Assembly (NCBI GenBank): GCA_013423325.1
Contig: BLJB01000238.1
Span: 1 to 64,000, forward strand
DNA: 64,000 bases
Source: Usnea hakonensis
Lineage: Eukaryota; Ascomycota; Lecanoromycetes; Lecanorales; Parmeliaceae
Reading direction: 5' to 3'
Both the position numbers and the translations under genes were made by a program. The first letter of the stretch is position 1. Each line of letters begins with the position of its first letter. Below, one piece after another: positions 46,185 through 57,059 of this stretch. The notes beneath the pieces were generated by a model, which was not told the origin of the DNA, searched no databases, and saw nothing but the letters and a program-made list of their open reading frames with translations.

Positions 46185-47329
46185 TCAAGACTGACGGCTG
46201 GTTTTTGCCTGGCGGGACTGTGGTCGCCCGTTGACAAGGATTATAGAACCTATCAATTCCACGGGTGAGACCCACGACTGCGGACCGTCCGAGACCTCGG
46301 ATAACAGCCATACACCTCAGAAATGAAGGTGTTTTTCCACCGCAATTCATCCCCTGTACTGTCTCCACATCAACGTCACATGATAGCCGAGGATACAAGA
46401 CTTCACTGAGTCTTATTTGCAGTCTGGGGAGACGTCCATTGGGCAATCTAGTATGGTATCACAAAGATAGCGTCATATCTCATATACAAGACATCTTCTC
46501 TACATATTCGAAGCCTTGGGTCCTTCTTTAGCAGAATAGAGGTTAAATACAAGACCAAAATAGGAAGGAACCTTATCTTTCCAAATCGGTAAGGTACGAT
46601 CGTTATCCGGAAAGAAAAAGGGTTATATAAGCGGAATCAAAAAATTCTGAACTCATAATTATTACTGGTTACTTAAGGGTTTTTAGGCCCCTTGTTATTT
46701 TAGGCTACTTATCTACTTTAGGAAAGAACGTAAAAGGTTCCACCTACGATATCTTCTCGTACAGCATCTTTACAGTAAACAATTCGCCTACGAAGTTTCT
46801 CTTCTAATTCTTCCCTACAACGTATACACCAAAATCTTCCTCAAAATCCTCGTCGTTATAAACTTGTAAACTGATGACCTGTAGAAGTCTCACTCTAGAG
46901 ACTAGCTTAAAAGTTCCTACCAATAATAACTTCCCCCACAGTCACTCTACAACAAACCTTCCGGTTACAAATTTCTTCTCCTGATACTATTCTACAACTT
47001 TTATACCAAGTATCTCTTCGATATCGCCTTCGTCGTGAAGTTATAGACTGGCGATCTGGAAAGGTGTTAAGCAGAAATGGGCTTAGCGCGTCCACTGGTG
47101 CGAGTGGAAGTGGCCGGTACTGGCGCCTTCCCCACTTTTTCCGCATTTTTTCCTCCTTTGCTTTGCTTTTCCCAGCCCCAGGATTATTATTTATTACTTA
47201 CTTTATAATCCAACTCATTCACAAGACAAGATACACCGCTAGTAGTATCATTTCCTCAAAACCTCAAACGAGAGCAATACCAGATTCCATACGACGATAC
47301 CAAAAACGGATTTACAACGGTCTTTAGGC
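46185..47329. other. AT-rich decayed region between NLR and DUF3237 genes
   Basis: No intact gene is present. From about 46540 the base composition shifts to AT-rich. A diverged tandem duplication (separate entry) occupies part of it. The promoter of the 47330 gene is in the last 250 bp. Confidence 0.55.
46762..47064 (-). repeat. diverged tandem duplication (unit about 125 bp, period about 178 bp), formerly coding?
   Basis: Copies at 46762-46886 and 46938-47064 align along most of their length, for example CGTCGTTATAAACTTGTAAA against CGTCGTGAAGTTATAGACTG. Read on the minus strand, copy 1 gives YNDEDFEEDFGVYVVGKN and copy 2 gives HDEGDIEEILGIKVVE, both with stops nearby. This looks like a repeated protein segment that has decayed in AT-rich, probably RIP-affected, DNA. 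Confidence 0.55.
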
Positions 47330-48427
47330 ATGGGGAGAATAGGTGATGGCGATGTTCATGCCGCCTATGTCGAGTTTCGCGCAAAGGAGTCTGATAAGGT
47401 AGGGAGGATGAGTATTCTATTACATTACAGTCATTCCGGTTCTTTTTCTGAGTCTTTACTGTCATCATCACCCCTGCGTCACTTCATGCTTCACGTCATG
47501 TCATCAATACCGCTGGCGGTATACTACGTAACTCATAACACACATCCCCACATAAATCCTCACCTCACCCACTCATTCACTCACTGCGCCAAATCCCATC
47601 CAGTGCCTCTCAGCGCAATGCATCTACTGCCAATCCGTCCGCGCCAAAAACACCTCCCGCCAACGACAACACCTGCTCGAGTGCCCCAACTACCTCAGTG
47701 CCATGAAAGAGCACAACCCTGACAACCCCATCCTCCACGAATCCATTAACGGCACCCCCACCGTCGCCACCACCCCCAATAAACCCAAGAAGCGCGACCA
47801 CGACACCATGATTGGCTTCCAGGGCGATTCCTCCGCGTCCCGCACCTTTCCTATACCCAAGCCTGTTCTCGAACGCGATTTCCAGATGAGTGTGCAATTG
47901 AATCCCAAGATCAGTGTTGGACCGGGGATTTGGGGGCAGCGCAATTGGGTGGGATATATCTCCGGGCACTGGAATGGTCGCTGGGGCAAGGGCACTGTTG
48001 TGGTAGTTTCTGATCCATCCTGGCCATGTGGTGATGCTGACGGATGTCTCTCCAGCCTGGCGGACAAGACAAACAGCTCGTCGCACCCGATCTCTCCACC
48101 CACCTCGACTCCAGCTACCTCCTCCAAACGCACGACCACCCTCCTGCATACATATCCGTTAGGACGGAAGGGTGGCGCGTCGGGCCAAGGGACACGTTGG
48201 AGAAGCTGGATGATCCGACTCAGGCAGACGAAGTCGACCCCAAGACATACTCTTTCAGACTCTACATCCATATGGAGACGGGTGACACGAGATACCTACA
48301 CTTGAACACGGGCATGTGGATCGGCAGTGGTATCCGTCGCGGCACTGAAGGTACGCATCACCAATCGTTGCAGCGTTCAGAGCTGACTCCTACCGTAGTC
48401 ATCTACGATGCTTATCGCGTCATCTGA
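47330..48427 (+). CDS. zinc-finger-like / DUF3237 fusion protein
   Basis: Four exons (47330-47398, 47604-48002, 48056-48350, 48399-48427) keep phase and give about 263 aa. The N-terminal part has a Cys/His pattern, CLSAQCIYCQ then RAKNTSRQRQHLLECPNY, like the BED-type fingers of fungal proteins. A Lys-rich linker follows, then a DUF3237 barrel: VLERDFQMSVQLNP, VGYISGHWNGRWGKGTVVPG and GGQDKQLVAPD, ending RYLHLNTGMWIGSGIRRGTE and IYDAYRVI. There is no signal peptide, so this copy is intracellular, unlike the secreted DUF3237 at 35980. Function unknown. The fusion suggests a nucleic-acid-linked or sensor role, which is inference only. Confidence 0.82.
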
Positions 48428-50823
48428 GTCTCCACATGAACGGAAGTCACCACTTCACCTCTTCTACTACTCCAGATCCGGAAAAATGGCGTCAAGGCCC
48501 TCCAGGTCCGGGGCTTTACTTTGGCTACTGTGGGTGCTTGCATTGGCGTTGAGTCCTCGGGGACCCTTTTCTTCGGCTCATGCACATGTTCATGCTCTGA
48601 ATATCTTGTGCTCATTACCATGGGTATCGACCCTGGCTCTGTCGGGGAGCAGGAGATGATACAATATCTTTCAGAAGAGCCGAGTTGCTGTATTGCTCTC
48701 AGAACGAAACAGCAGAAGCATTATTTTGAAAAAAAAAATACATGAGGGTCAGCAAATGTACAAATAGTTGCTATAGCTGCTTCAATATGAAGACTTATCT
48801 AAGCTCGCCGATGATGCTCCTGGCTCTGTCTTTATCTCCTTTCTCCTCACCTCACCTCCCTCCACCTCATACTCTTTCCCACCCATTCAATCATGTACGT
48901 TGCCCTTTCGTTCAAGCTCTGCAAGATGAATGCTGTCATGTCGCCAACGCAGCCCGTCATATGTTGATACTTTTTTTTCTTTCTTCTCCCTTTCGCCATC
49001 TTCCTCCCCACCATCCTCCATCCTCTATCCTCCATCCTCAACTCTCTTTCTCTTACATATACATTCACAGCTATAGATGTAGCTATATCAATCCTATGAT
49101 GGGAGGGAGAAAGGCAGGCAGGCAGGCAGGGCGGGGAGTTGGAATTTTTTTTTGGGGGGGGATGGGGGAGTGGGTGGGTTGGGAGAGGGAGTTTCGACTT
49201 TCTTTTTCTTTTTCTTTTTCTCTGGTAACTTTTTATGAGTGAGTGAGTGAGTGAGTGAGTGAAGAGAGGAAGAGAGGCAGTTGAAATTTCAAATAGGGGA
49301 TGGCAAGGGGGGTGAGGCGGTGCGTTGGAAGGGGTGGGAAGAGATGGGAGGGAGGGAGGGGGGTTTAGGAATAGGGAGGGGTTTCTCTGGCCCCCCCCCT
49401 TCTTTTCATTAGGTCTATTCTATAGAGAGGATGGAGGAAGAGAGAGGGGGAGGGGTTTGAGATTTTGAGTCAGAGAGAGGGGTGGAGGTGAGTTGAAAGG
49501 AGGTTAGTTGAGATGGTGTGGGGGGGTTGGGAAGTGGAGAAGTGGGGTGGGATTTTGAGAGAGGGAGTATGTACAAGCTTTTTGAAAACTATCCATCCGC
49601 GAACAGCGGTTGCATCTAGAATCTAGATCCTCTTCTGATAGCTCCGGAGGGCTGCGCTGTTGTTGATGGTGGGGAGATTGTTGCTGGGCGTTTTGCTGGG
49701 GGGGTTGGGATTGTTGGTACTGTTGCGGTTGCGGTTACTATTATTACGGTTACTATTATGGTGCCTCCTATCGCTTCTATTGCTATTACTATTACAGTTG
49801 CTCCTGTTACGGTTACTATTGTTATTGCTATTGCTGTTACTGTTACTGTTGCTGTTGCTGTTGCTGTTCCTGTTACTGTAGTGGAGCTGCTGGCCCACTA
49901 CTTGATTCGGCGATTTATTTGAATTTGGTTATGGGTGTAGGATTGATCCAACACTGTTCACAGTGCAGTGACTCATATTTATCTGTTAACCTCGAGCCGC
50001 CCACCAGCCCTGCCTTTGCTCCTTCCGTCGTTGAGAGACTATTCTGTGTAAGAGTACACGATTAGCGAAATCTACTGTCCGCAGCAGTAGGAGGGATTAG
50101 AAGAATGAGTTGATGGGAATGGTCATGGATTGGAAGTCTGGCTGGAATTTTCAGGGAATGGACGGTTGGGCTTGAAGGTCTTGTCAGAGCTATTGTGGAA
50201 GAGTGTATACTGATTGGGAGGATGGGGAAGAGCTTGCTTGGAGGATAGATTTACGGTTGGAAGTCATATATATTATTGATTGGTAAAAGGTTGTTATAGA
50301 CGATGATATCAGTCTGTCACTACAGATAGATGAGTTGAGACGGAGAAGTCGAATTCAAAGTAAGCTTCTACCCCTTAGCGCTATTTAGATATCGTTCTTT
50401 TAGGAAAGTAAGGTACCTGCGTCAGTATGGCAGGTTCGGGGTTGTGGCTCGGTTGACTACTCCTTCGGAATCATGAAGATCTTGGGGAGGCTATTTGCTC
50501 ATAAGCTCCAAAGTAATACCAGTTATTTAATCATTACATTCAGCATTACTTTCCAGCAGTGTTGAGTGCTGTGGCTTAATATTTTATTAAATGATAGCAC
50601 GACAATTGCTTCTAATGAGTGTTTATTGTGAAGGTGTGGCCTTTTGCCCTGTGCTTGACATGGTCTTACGCGGCACTTAACACATGACCTGAAACCCAGT
50701 AGGAGCTATCCATAACACTTCTTTGATAAGATAACATATTGGAGGATTAAAGGACTTCGCTACATCCGAGATCCTACTTCTTTCATCATCATTCTTCTCA
50801 CAATCTTAGTATCCGTGAACATT
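48428..50823. other. 2.4-kb low-complexity intergenic stretch
   Basis: GA/GT-rich DNA with (CTTTTT)n near 49200, (GAGT)n at about 49237-49261, G-rich runs at 49150-49530 and a long TGCTGT/ACTGTT hexanucleotide-type microsatellite at about 49725-49880. The latter leaves open frames on both strands (Asn/Ser-rich on -, Leu-rich on +) that are not credible genes. Confidence 0.65.
49725..49880. repeat. imperfect CTGTTG/ACTGTT microsatellite
   Basis: Triplet-phased units such as TTGCTGTTACTGTTACTGTT recur across about 155 bp. Because the period is a multiple of three, the minus strand reads as poly (Asn-Ser) and the plus strand as poly-Leu. Confidence 0.7.
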
Positions 50824-51777
50824 ATGGCCGGGTTCATGGATCTTCCCAACGAACTTCTCATCGCTACAGCCTCTTTCATAAGAAAGCCGGCAGATATACC
50901 CCAGCTATGCATTGCAGACCGTCGTTGTCATGGTCTCATCTTACCGCTCCTTTACAAGCATATCGTCTTTCATCATCTCGACTATCCTACCAACAAACGT
51001 TATAGTTTAAGCTCAAATGTCTATTCACTCTGTGAACTTCTTGACCGCCAACAAAATCGTGGTAGACATTGTGGTAGGAGAGGAAACAGCAAACGCCCAG
51101 ATTTTGGGGCTAGATGTCGTTCTCTGGATATCATTATGCACCACCACAGTCTGAGATCTCCGGTTGACAGCGTGATTGAGCTCTTTACCTTTCTTCCCTA
51201 CTTGAAGAATCTTAGCCTCATCATCGGTCGCTGTCACACATCGTACTGGCTGGACAATGAATTCCCTTTTCGCAAACTAATCAAAGCATTACATCTTCTG
51301 GCGAACACGCTTGAAAGCCTGACTCTATACATCACCCACCCGTGGGAATTGTGTAGCGAAGACGGCATTGGCAGTCTGCACGGCTTCAAGGCTATGAAAC
51401 AATTACGCATCCAGAGCGGACTCCTAGTCGGACGGGGCATCGGCTGGCCCGACAAGGAAATGCCGGGGCCGTCGCTTAGCCGGGTCCTCCCTCCAAAGTT
51501 GGAAGACCTTACGATTCATTGCTGTTTTTACTGCGGGTTGGAGGATACAAGCATTATTGCCGATCATTTTGAGACACGTCTCGAAAACGAAGATTCTACT
51601 CGATCGTTTGGATCATCACAGCGCTTTATGGGGATGGATCGACGAGTGATCGAGAGGGTGGTCGTATGCATGCAAGATCCAAATACCCCCAGATCAAGAC
51701 TTGCTGCTGAATCTTCGAGATTGGCAAGCTGCTTCGATATCGTTGGGAGAAACATGGTCTCGGCCGATGAGAATTGA
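50824..51777 (+). CDS. F-box protein
   Basis: A single exon of 317 aa from the ATG at 50824 (MAGFMDLPNELL). The F-box-like segment is DLPNELLIATASFIRKPADI with LCIADRRCHGLILPLLYKHI, the usual 'LP.EL...I...L....L..L..V......L..P.LY..I' pattern. The rest has leucine-rich strand-helix character (FLPYLKNLSLIIG, LEDLTIHCCFYCG). F-box proteins recruit targets to SCF ubiquitin ligases. Fungi have many fast-evolving copies of unknown target. An intact frame and ordinary composition support function. Confidence 0.8.
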   Translation: MAGFMDLPNELLIATASFIRKPADIPQLCIADRRCHGLILPLLYKHIVFHHLDYPTNKRYSLSSNVYSLCELLDRQQNRGRHCGRRGNSKRPDFGARCRSLDIIMHHHSLRSPVDSVIELFTFLPYLKNLSLIIGRCHTSYWLDNEFPFRKLIKALHLLANTLESLTLYITHPWELCSEDGIGSLHGFKAMKQLRIQSGLLVGRGIGWPDKEMPGPSLSRVLPPKLEDLTIHCCFYCGLEDTSIIADHFETRLENEDSTRSFGSSQRFMGMDRRVIERVVVCMQDPNTPRSRLAAESSRLASCFDIVGRNMVSADEN

Positions 51778-52672
51778 TAAAAGGTCTTGGAACAGGCGGC
51801 TTTCGCGCGTTAAATCTTGACTCCGAGCGGTTGGAATAAAGGCCGGATCCAGGAAGTTTTGGCGCACATCCTTGTGAGGGTCTGGTCTTTAATAGATTAT
51901 GAGAAGAATTACCGAAGAGCAAGAGCGACATACTTATTCCCATTTCATCTGTGTTCGAGAAAGAGTAATAGCAACTGCATATTGCAGATTACACCCACCA
52001 AGTCTCCCAACCACTGGCAAGAAGTATGAGGAAATGCTATAAGAACTAGACATATATACGTACTTGGGGGTGCTGATCGCTATGCTGTGTGGCAATACAT
52101 ATGAAGTTGCATTTGTATTTGCTGAGCTAGTCGGTTCTCTTGACCTATTCTGAGTGGTCGCTTGAGAGATCTTGGCGCGTGGAGTTGTCTCAGCATGGAT
52201 ATGTTGTACCATGACCTCTTTCACTAAGTATTTGATTAGCATTTGATGTAGAAGATTCCTCCAGCAGGTATGGAACAGATATGAATGGAGAGAATTTATT
52301 AGCTTGTGAAGCTTCCTTCCTCCGAAATTTGGGGTCGGTAGTTGAAAGCTGGTTGGACCGTAGCTACCAAGGTGCATGTACCGCACAACTGCAATCAGAC
52401 GGCAGCGTTGTGGCACGTCAGCAGTTAAATAAAGCATCTTTCGTGCACTCTTCGTTGATCCGCAATGCATTGCGATATGCAAATGCCGTTTCATCCTCCT
52501 AAATACTACTCCTTGGCCTCATTAATTTGATTCAGTATGCTGCTAATATTCCCGTCCTATTTCTTTCTTTCTTTCTTTCGCGTTAAGCTAAAAAATAGTC
52601 ACATTTTTTTAACATAATCCGTGTCTTCACATACATGAGTCGTCTTCATCGGACATTGTGATTTATTCTGAG
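51778..52672. other. intergenic, nothing recognised
   Basis: An open minus-strand frame (51934-52494) has no domain signature and overlaps the other strand's frames. A (TTTC)n run lies near 52562. Confidence 0.45.
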
Positions 52673-54475
52673 ATGACCAAACTTTCACAAGCATATTTGA
52701 AATCGAGTGAGCCACCAAGGTACCGCGGGCACCAGGCACCTATCGGGCTTCGCAAAAACGCCGTTTTTTTGGGTTTGTTAACTACTACCATTATCAGCTT
52801 ATTGCTCGTCGTAAGCAACCAAAGGCAGTGGTCAGTGACTGGTGATGCTTACATCACATTGAACAAATATCGGACCTCAGTACAGATAGCTGTTCAGGTC
52901 AGTTCATCTTTGTTTGGTCTTCTCCAGCATAATGTCGTCTGCCAGCTGTTCAATTACGCCACAAGGTTGCGGCTTAGGAAAACACCCCCAACGTTAGATG
53001 CGGTCTATGCATGGAATAGCATTTCCGCGGGACGTGTAGCCTGGAACCATCGCCTTAAAATTCTTTTGCCCACGCTTGTGTTTGCTCTTGGTTTGTATGT
53101 ACCGTCTGCTCTTTGGGCTGGCGCCATCACGCCGACCTTGATTGTTGCACAAGTACCAGCCTTGGACTCTTTCCGCGTCCCACAATTTTTGGACTCGACC
53201 ATGGTCAGAGAATGGCCAACCGAGATGGGCCACAGCGGGCCTCGTCTTCGAACTACCGAGGGACTTTTCAGCTTTTCGCCGGGTGTGAGAATGCTGGGAT
53301 CTTTGCTGGCTTCGGCTGCTTCTGCAACGACTGTGGACGGTGGAATTCGACAGCACCCCAAGTTTGATAATACTCGCTACACATACAACGGTCGCTCGTA
53401 TGGTGTGGGGGCGTCAGTCGGGCTTGCAGATGGGCCTATCACGAAGAATCCGCTTGCACTAAGCTACGTATTCCAAGAAAATGGCCTTCGCGGAGACGTT
53501 GAGTGCATCTACAATTCAAGTACCGAATTTGTGATTGGGAGCGAAATCGATCCGGAGATCTACCCCGCTCAAGGCGATCTCCCGAATAGCGCCATTAGTC
53601 CAGAATGGTCCAGATACTTTGGGTACGGTAGCGACGCTATTGTGGCTATTGGTGTCACTAACAACAACGAGACCACGAAGCACATACTTGGTATCGCAGC
53701 TGGTGCAAGCTATGCCGCCTTGAATGCGACTCAATGCTCAGTCACTTTCACCCCCAAAACCTTTAACATTTCTGTCAGTCTCTCAGATCATTCCATTAAT
53801 GTTACCGAGACTGCCAACGGCGACGACTTCCCTGCGAGTAGGAACCTCACTCGAACACTTGTTCGGCAATTTGAGCTTATTGCCAACGATCAGACAAGCC
53901 TTTATGTCTCCGTAATAGGAGACTCGATCAACTCGAGCATTGCCAGTTACAACATCTCGGTCGCTTCGAACGCATCTCCGGGTCCTTCAGAGGCCTCAGC
54001 AACGCTTGCTGGGTTAACGAACTCTGTGACTGCAATGGTTGATGATCTCCTCGTTGCCTACGCAAGTGCTCAACTCATGATCATGAACGACTCAAGCCTT
54101 ACATCAACCACAGTCGACGTGAAGGCTTTTACTACCGGTTCTGGGCTTTACATATATCTCACCTTCGCCATCAACACTCTCGTCGTCTTAGTCCTTGCCG
54201 AGGAAGCTCTCAGAACACGTGGCTGGAAAGATCTGCTGTATTTTGATTACACAGATCCTCGCAGCTTGATAATCGGAGCATCCAAGGGAGGGTGCGCGAT
54301 AGCGCATGCGGTAGACAGGGTGTGGACCGATCGAACAAGACCAATATACAAGTACAACTCGACCGGTATTGGCAGTGTTAGAATGGCATTGGCCGACAAT
54401 CATACATCCATTGTGATGGATACTTCGAGGAGTCATCAAAAAGAGCTTCCAAGGATACCGAGCCATGATGACTGA
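52673..54475 (+). CDS. large fungal membrane protein of unknown function
   Basis: A single exon of 600 aa from the ATG at 52673. An N-terminal hydrophobic helix (AVFLGLLTTTIISLLLVV) is followed by VQIAVQVSSSLFGLLQHNVV, a helix near LKILLPTLVFALGLYVPSAL, a large region rich in Asn-X-Ser/Thr sites (for example NNNETTKH, NATQCSV, NISVSLS) that is probably extracellular, and a last helix (TFAINTLVVLVLAEEAL). A C-terminal tail of about 90 aa is likely cytoplasmic. This topology, with about 250 glycosylated residues between early helices and one late helix, is common among uncharacterised ascomycete membrane proteins. No catalytic motif is seen. Confidence 0.82.
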   Translation: MTKLSQAYLKSSEPPRYRGHQAPIGLRKNAVFLGLLTTTIISLLLVVSNQRQWSVTGDAYITLNKYRTSVQIAVQVSSSLFGLLQHNVVCQLFNYATRLRLRKTPPTLDAVYAWNSISAGRVAWNHRLKILLPTLVFALGLYVPSALWAGAITPTLIVAQVPALDSFRVPQFLDSTMVREWPTEMGHSGPRLRTTEGLFSFSPGVRMLGSLLASAASATTVDGGIRQHPKFDNTRYTYNGRSYGVGASVGLADGPITKNPLALSYVFQENGLRGDVECIYNSSTEFVIGSEIDPEIYPAQGDLPNSAISPEWSRYFGYGSDAIVAIGVTNNNETTKHILGIAAGASYAALNATQCSVTFTPKTFNISVSLSDHSINVTETANGDDFPASRNLTRTLVRQFELIANDQTSLYVSVIGDSINSSIASYNISVASNASPGPSEASATLAGLTNSVTAMVDDLLVAYASAQLMIMNDSSLTSTTVDVKAFTTGSGLYIYLTFAINTLVVLVLAEEALRTRGWKDLLYFDYTDPRSLIIGASKGGCAIAHAVDRVWTDRTRPIYKYNSTGIGSVRMALADNHTSIVMDTSRSHQKELPRIPSHDD

Positions 54476-55927
54476 AGTTGTTGTAGATATGGTCCTGGTG
54501 ACACCACGATTTCCAGCCCCTCTGGAGCATCTTAAGAGACGGATGTATTCCAGGGCGAAGCCAAGGGAGAAAACAAAGAGTACAATGGGGAAATCTGAAG
54601 ATATACAGAAGCACCATCTCCTTTTCGCATCATCGCTCCAGCTTTCCCTTTATCTGTAAACATTCACTCCGTAAATGGCAAGGGCTAAGTCCTGAGACGA
54701 ATTCAAAAGAGAAGCGTATCCGAGGTCATGGAACGTTAGATGAAATCCAACCGTTTCTAGGGTCGCGAAGCAAGATGTCGATAGAACGAAGCGATCGAAA
54801 AGAAAATAAGGGTTGTTGTAGCATGGACAGCGCATTGTATCTGTACGGTGACGATTTGCACCAATGGCATGAAGCCGATGAACGTGATGATTGTTTGGAA
54901 GCCTTTCCGGATTTCGTGGCTGTGGCATGTAAGATCTTATAATGCAGTGGTGCAGTTGCGCAGACTTATTCGCCTGCAGTAGTAAGAGGCAGACCAATTG
55001 CAGAAAGACACAATCCACCGGCGAAATCAAGGCCCGTTTTCGGCCCAGCATCTGTCTGCTTCGTGACTTTTCCTCAGCCGGGACCTCAACCGGGGGGTAA
55101 GCCGGAATCTGTTCCGCAAAAGTGGCATGGAAAAGCGGAATCTACTTGCGCTTTCTAGAGCCTGGTTCAAGCGGGAACAGGATTGCGAGATCGGCGTCGA
55201 TGAGGCTAAGTTTCCCTGAGGTTCTTATATTAGAAGAAATGGAGGGCGCTGAGTGACGTGCAAGAAGGGCAGGGCGCCCTGCAGGAGAAAAGGAAAAGGG
55301 CAAGGCTTATAGCTTCGTGAGCCTTGAAGTGGAATGTCGAGTCTGGGGCATTGCTTGATGTGCAGAAAATTCTCTCGAGCTGAACACTGGGTGTGTTTTG
55401 TGGATGCAGATCTTGAGGCAGCAGTGCGGCAGCGACGATGGGATTTGTTCTGAGCGAAACGCCGCTAAACTAGTCTGATAGCGGTATAGCGCTTTACTAA
55501 ATATAAATGTCCATTCCACCTCTTTTTCTTCCGCCTCACCCATACCTAAAAGTCCGCAGACTTACGGTGTAGAAATTTTGGCCATAAGCGCTCTCTGTTT
55601 TGAAAGATGACATGCTTCTGTAATGGGGGGTTCAAAATTTGTCCGTGGAGGTTTGTGCTGTCGTTGTGGAGGATGTTTCATCCGCGCGTCGAAGGCGCAG
55701 TGCTTGCATTACATCCGGGCACCTGCAGTCAACTTGAGATGCAACACTCCTTCCAAGACTCCTGCCTCTTGTGCCATACGGCGCAGTCGGCCGTCGTCAT
55801 AATGTTCTATGTGTCCAAACACACATTCTCTTCCAGACGTCCCGCTCATCTCTTATACATAGTCAGCGACCTTCTCTGGTAATAGAGGTCCGTGTCCGGC
55901 CCCTTGTTGTTATCCTTGTTTTTCACC
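54476..55927. other. intergenic, nothing recognised
   Basis: A minus-strand frame at 54650-55051 (133 aa) has no recognisable domain. No repeat array is present. Confidence 0.45.
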
Positions 55928-57059
55928 ATGAAGAACACCACCGAATGCCCCCAGATACAAGTTTTTTGCCCATTACTATCTGCATCAATTATACCGTGTT
56001 GCGCAAATAGCACGTCTAGTATATGCAACGACTCCGACTATTTTGGTCTTTGCAAATTTCCACAGCAAATACCCTTGAACGTTTCATACATAGTAACACA
56101 TTGTCACGAGGGCGATGACACAGGACAGCTGGTATGCGACACTATGCCTCCGTCCGCCGACAAGAGCGAAAGCTACGAGACCACTCAGAACACAGTCGTC
56201 TTTGAAGTGAACCATGGAGAAGTCCAGCTGGCGGAATCTACCACATCTCTGATTTCCACGTCTCCATATATGACACCGTCGTCCGAGCCATCATCTACGC
56301 CCACGAGCTCCAAGAGTGTAGCAGCCACTCCTGCAGGAGCGGGCTCAGGAGCATCCATCGCGCCAACATCCACCACTTTGACCTCAGTACCTAGTAGCGG
56401 ACTGGCAGTAACTACGGCAGCTAAACAATCTCGAAAGCCAGATACTGCTGCAGTCGCTGGAGGTATAGCTGGAGGCATCGTAGGTCTAACTTTACTACTT
56501 GCAGTCCTTGCCATCTGTTACCGTCAGCGAACTACTCGAGCACTAAAGGGTACGGACCAAGGAAAGCTTCCAATATGGGGCTCAGCTCAGGCTCGTGCCA
56601 TAGCAGCTGATGGCGGGGAGCTAGAGGAGATAAAGCCAGGGCCATCGCCAAGTAATTATACTCCGTGCCCCCGACCATGCGTTATGCTGACCAAATTTTC
56701 CAGCAACTTCACTCTTGCATCCACCCTCATCTTGGCCTTTGCCTCCTCCACCAAGCTACACACCCTACAGACCGCACGAAAATGAGGTGGACAGACCGCC
56801 ACCCAATATATCGCAGCCGTCTGCCAGCTCTCCACACACTTTCGATACCCACCCACCCCCAGAGTCGCCGCCATCGCCTCCGCCATTGAACACTCGATCC
56901 TCTCAAGATCCCGCAGATAAAAACCCAGAGTCACAGAGCGTATCGCCAATATCATCACACTACTCAAGTCATCCATTCGACGAAAGTGAGGACTTGAAAG
57001 CGAGCGTATACTCGGAAGTATCATCAAATGATTTGTTCCATACTCATAACAAGCCGTGA
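55928..57059 (+). CDS. Mid2-like single-pass membrane protein
   Basis: Two exons, 55928-56651 and 56704-57059 (52-nt intron, GTAATT donor, TTTCCAG acceptor), give 359 aa. The N-terminal part has eight Cys (CPQIQVFCPLL, CCANSTSSICN, FGLCKF, THCHEG, LVCDT) and Asn-glycosylation sites. A Ser/Thr-rich stalk (SSEPSSTPTSSKSV) and one helix (GGIAGGIVGLTLLLAVLAIC) follow. A Pro/Ser-rich cytoplasmic tail of about 140 aa ends DLFHTHNKP. This matches fungal Mid2/WSC-type wall-sensor-like proteins. The chosen ATG gives no signal peptide. An in-frame stop (about 55883) lies just upstream, so a first exon carrying a signal peptide may be missing from this model. Confidence 0.72.

Noticed and set aside
49623..49898. 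Asn/Ser-rich ORF that looks like a prion-type low-complexity protein
   Set aside because: It is the translation of a triplet-phased microsatellite, and both strands stay open for the same reason.
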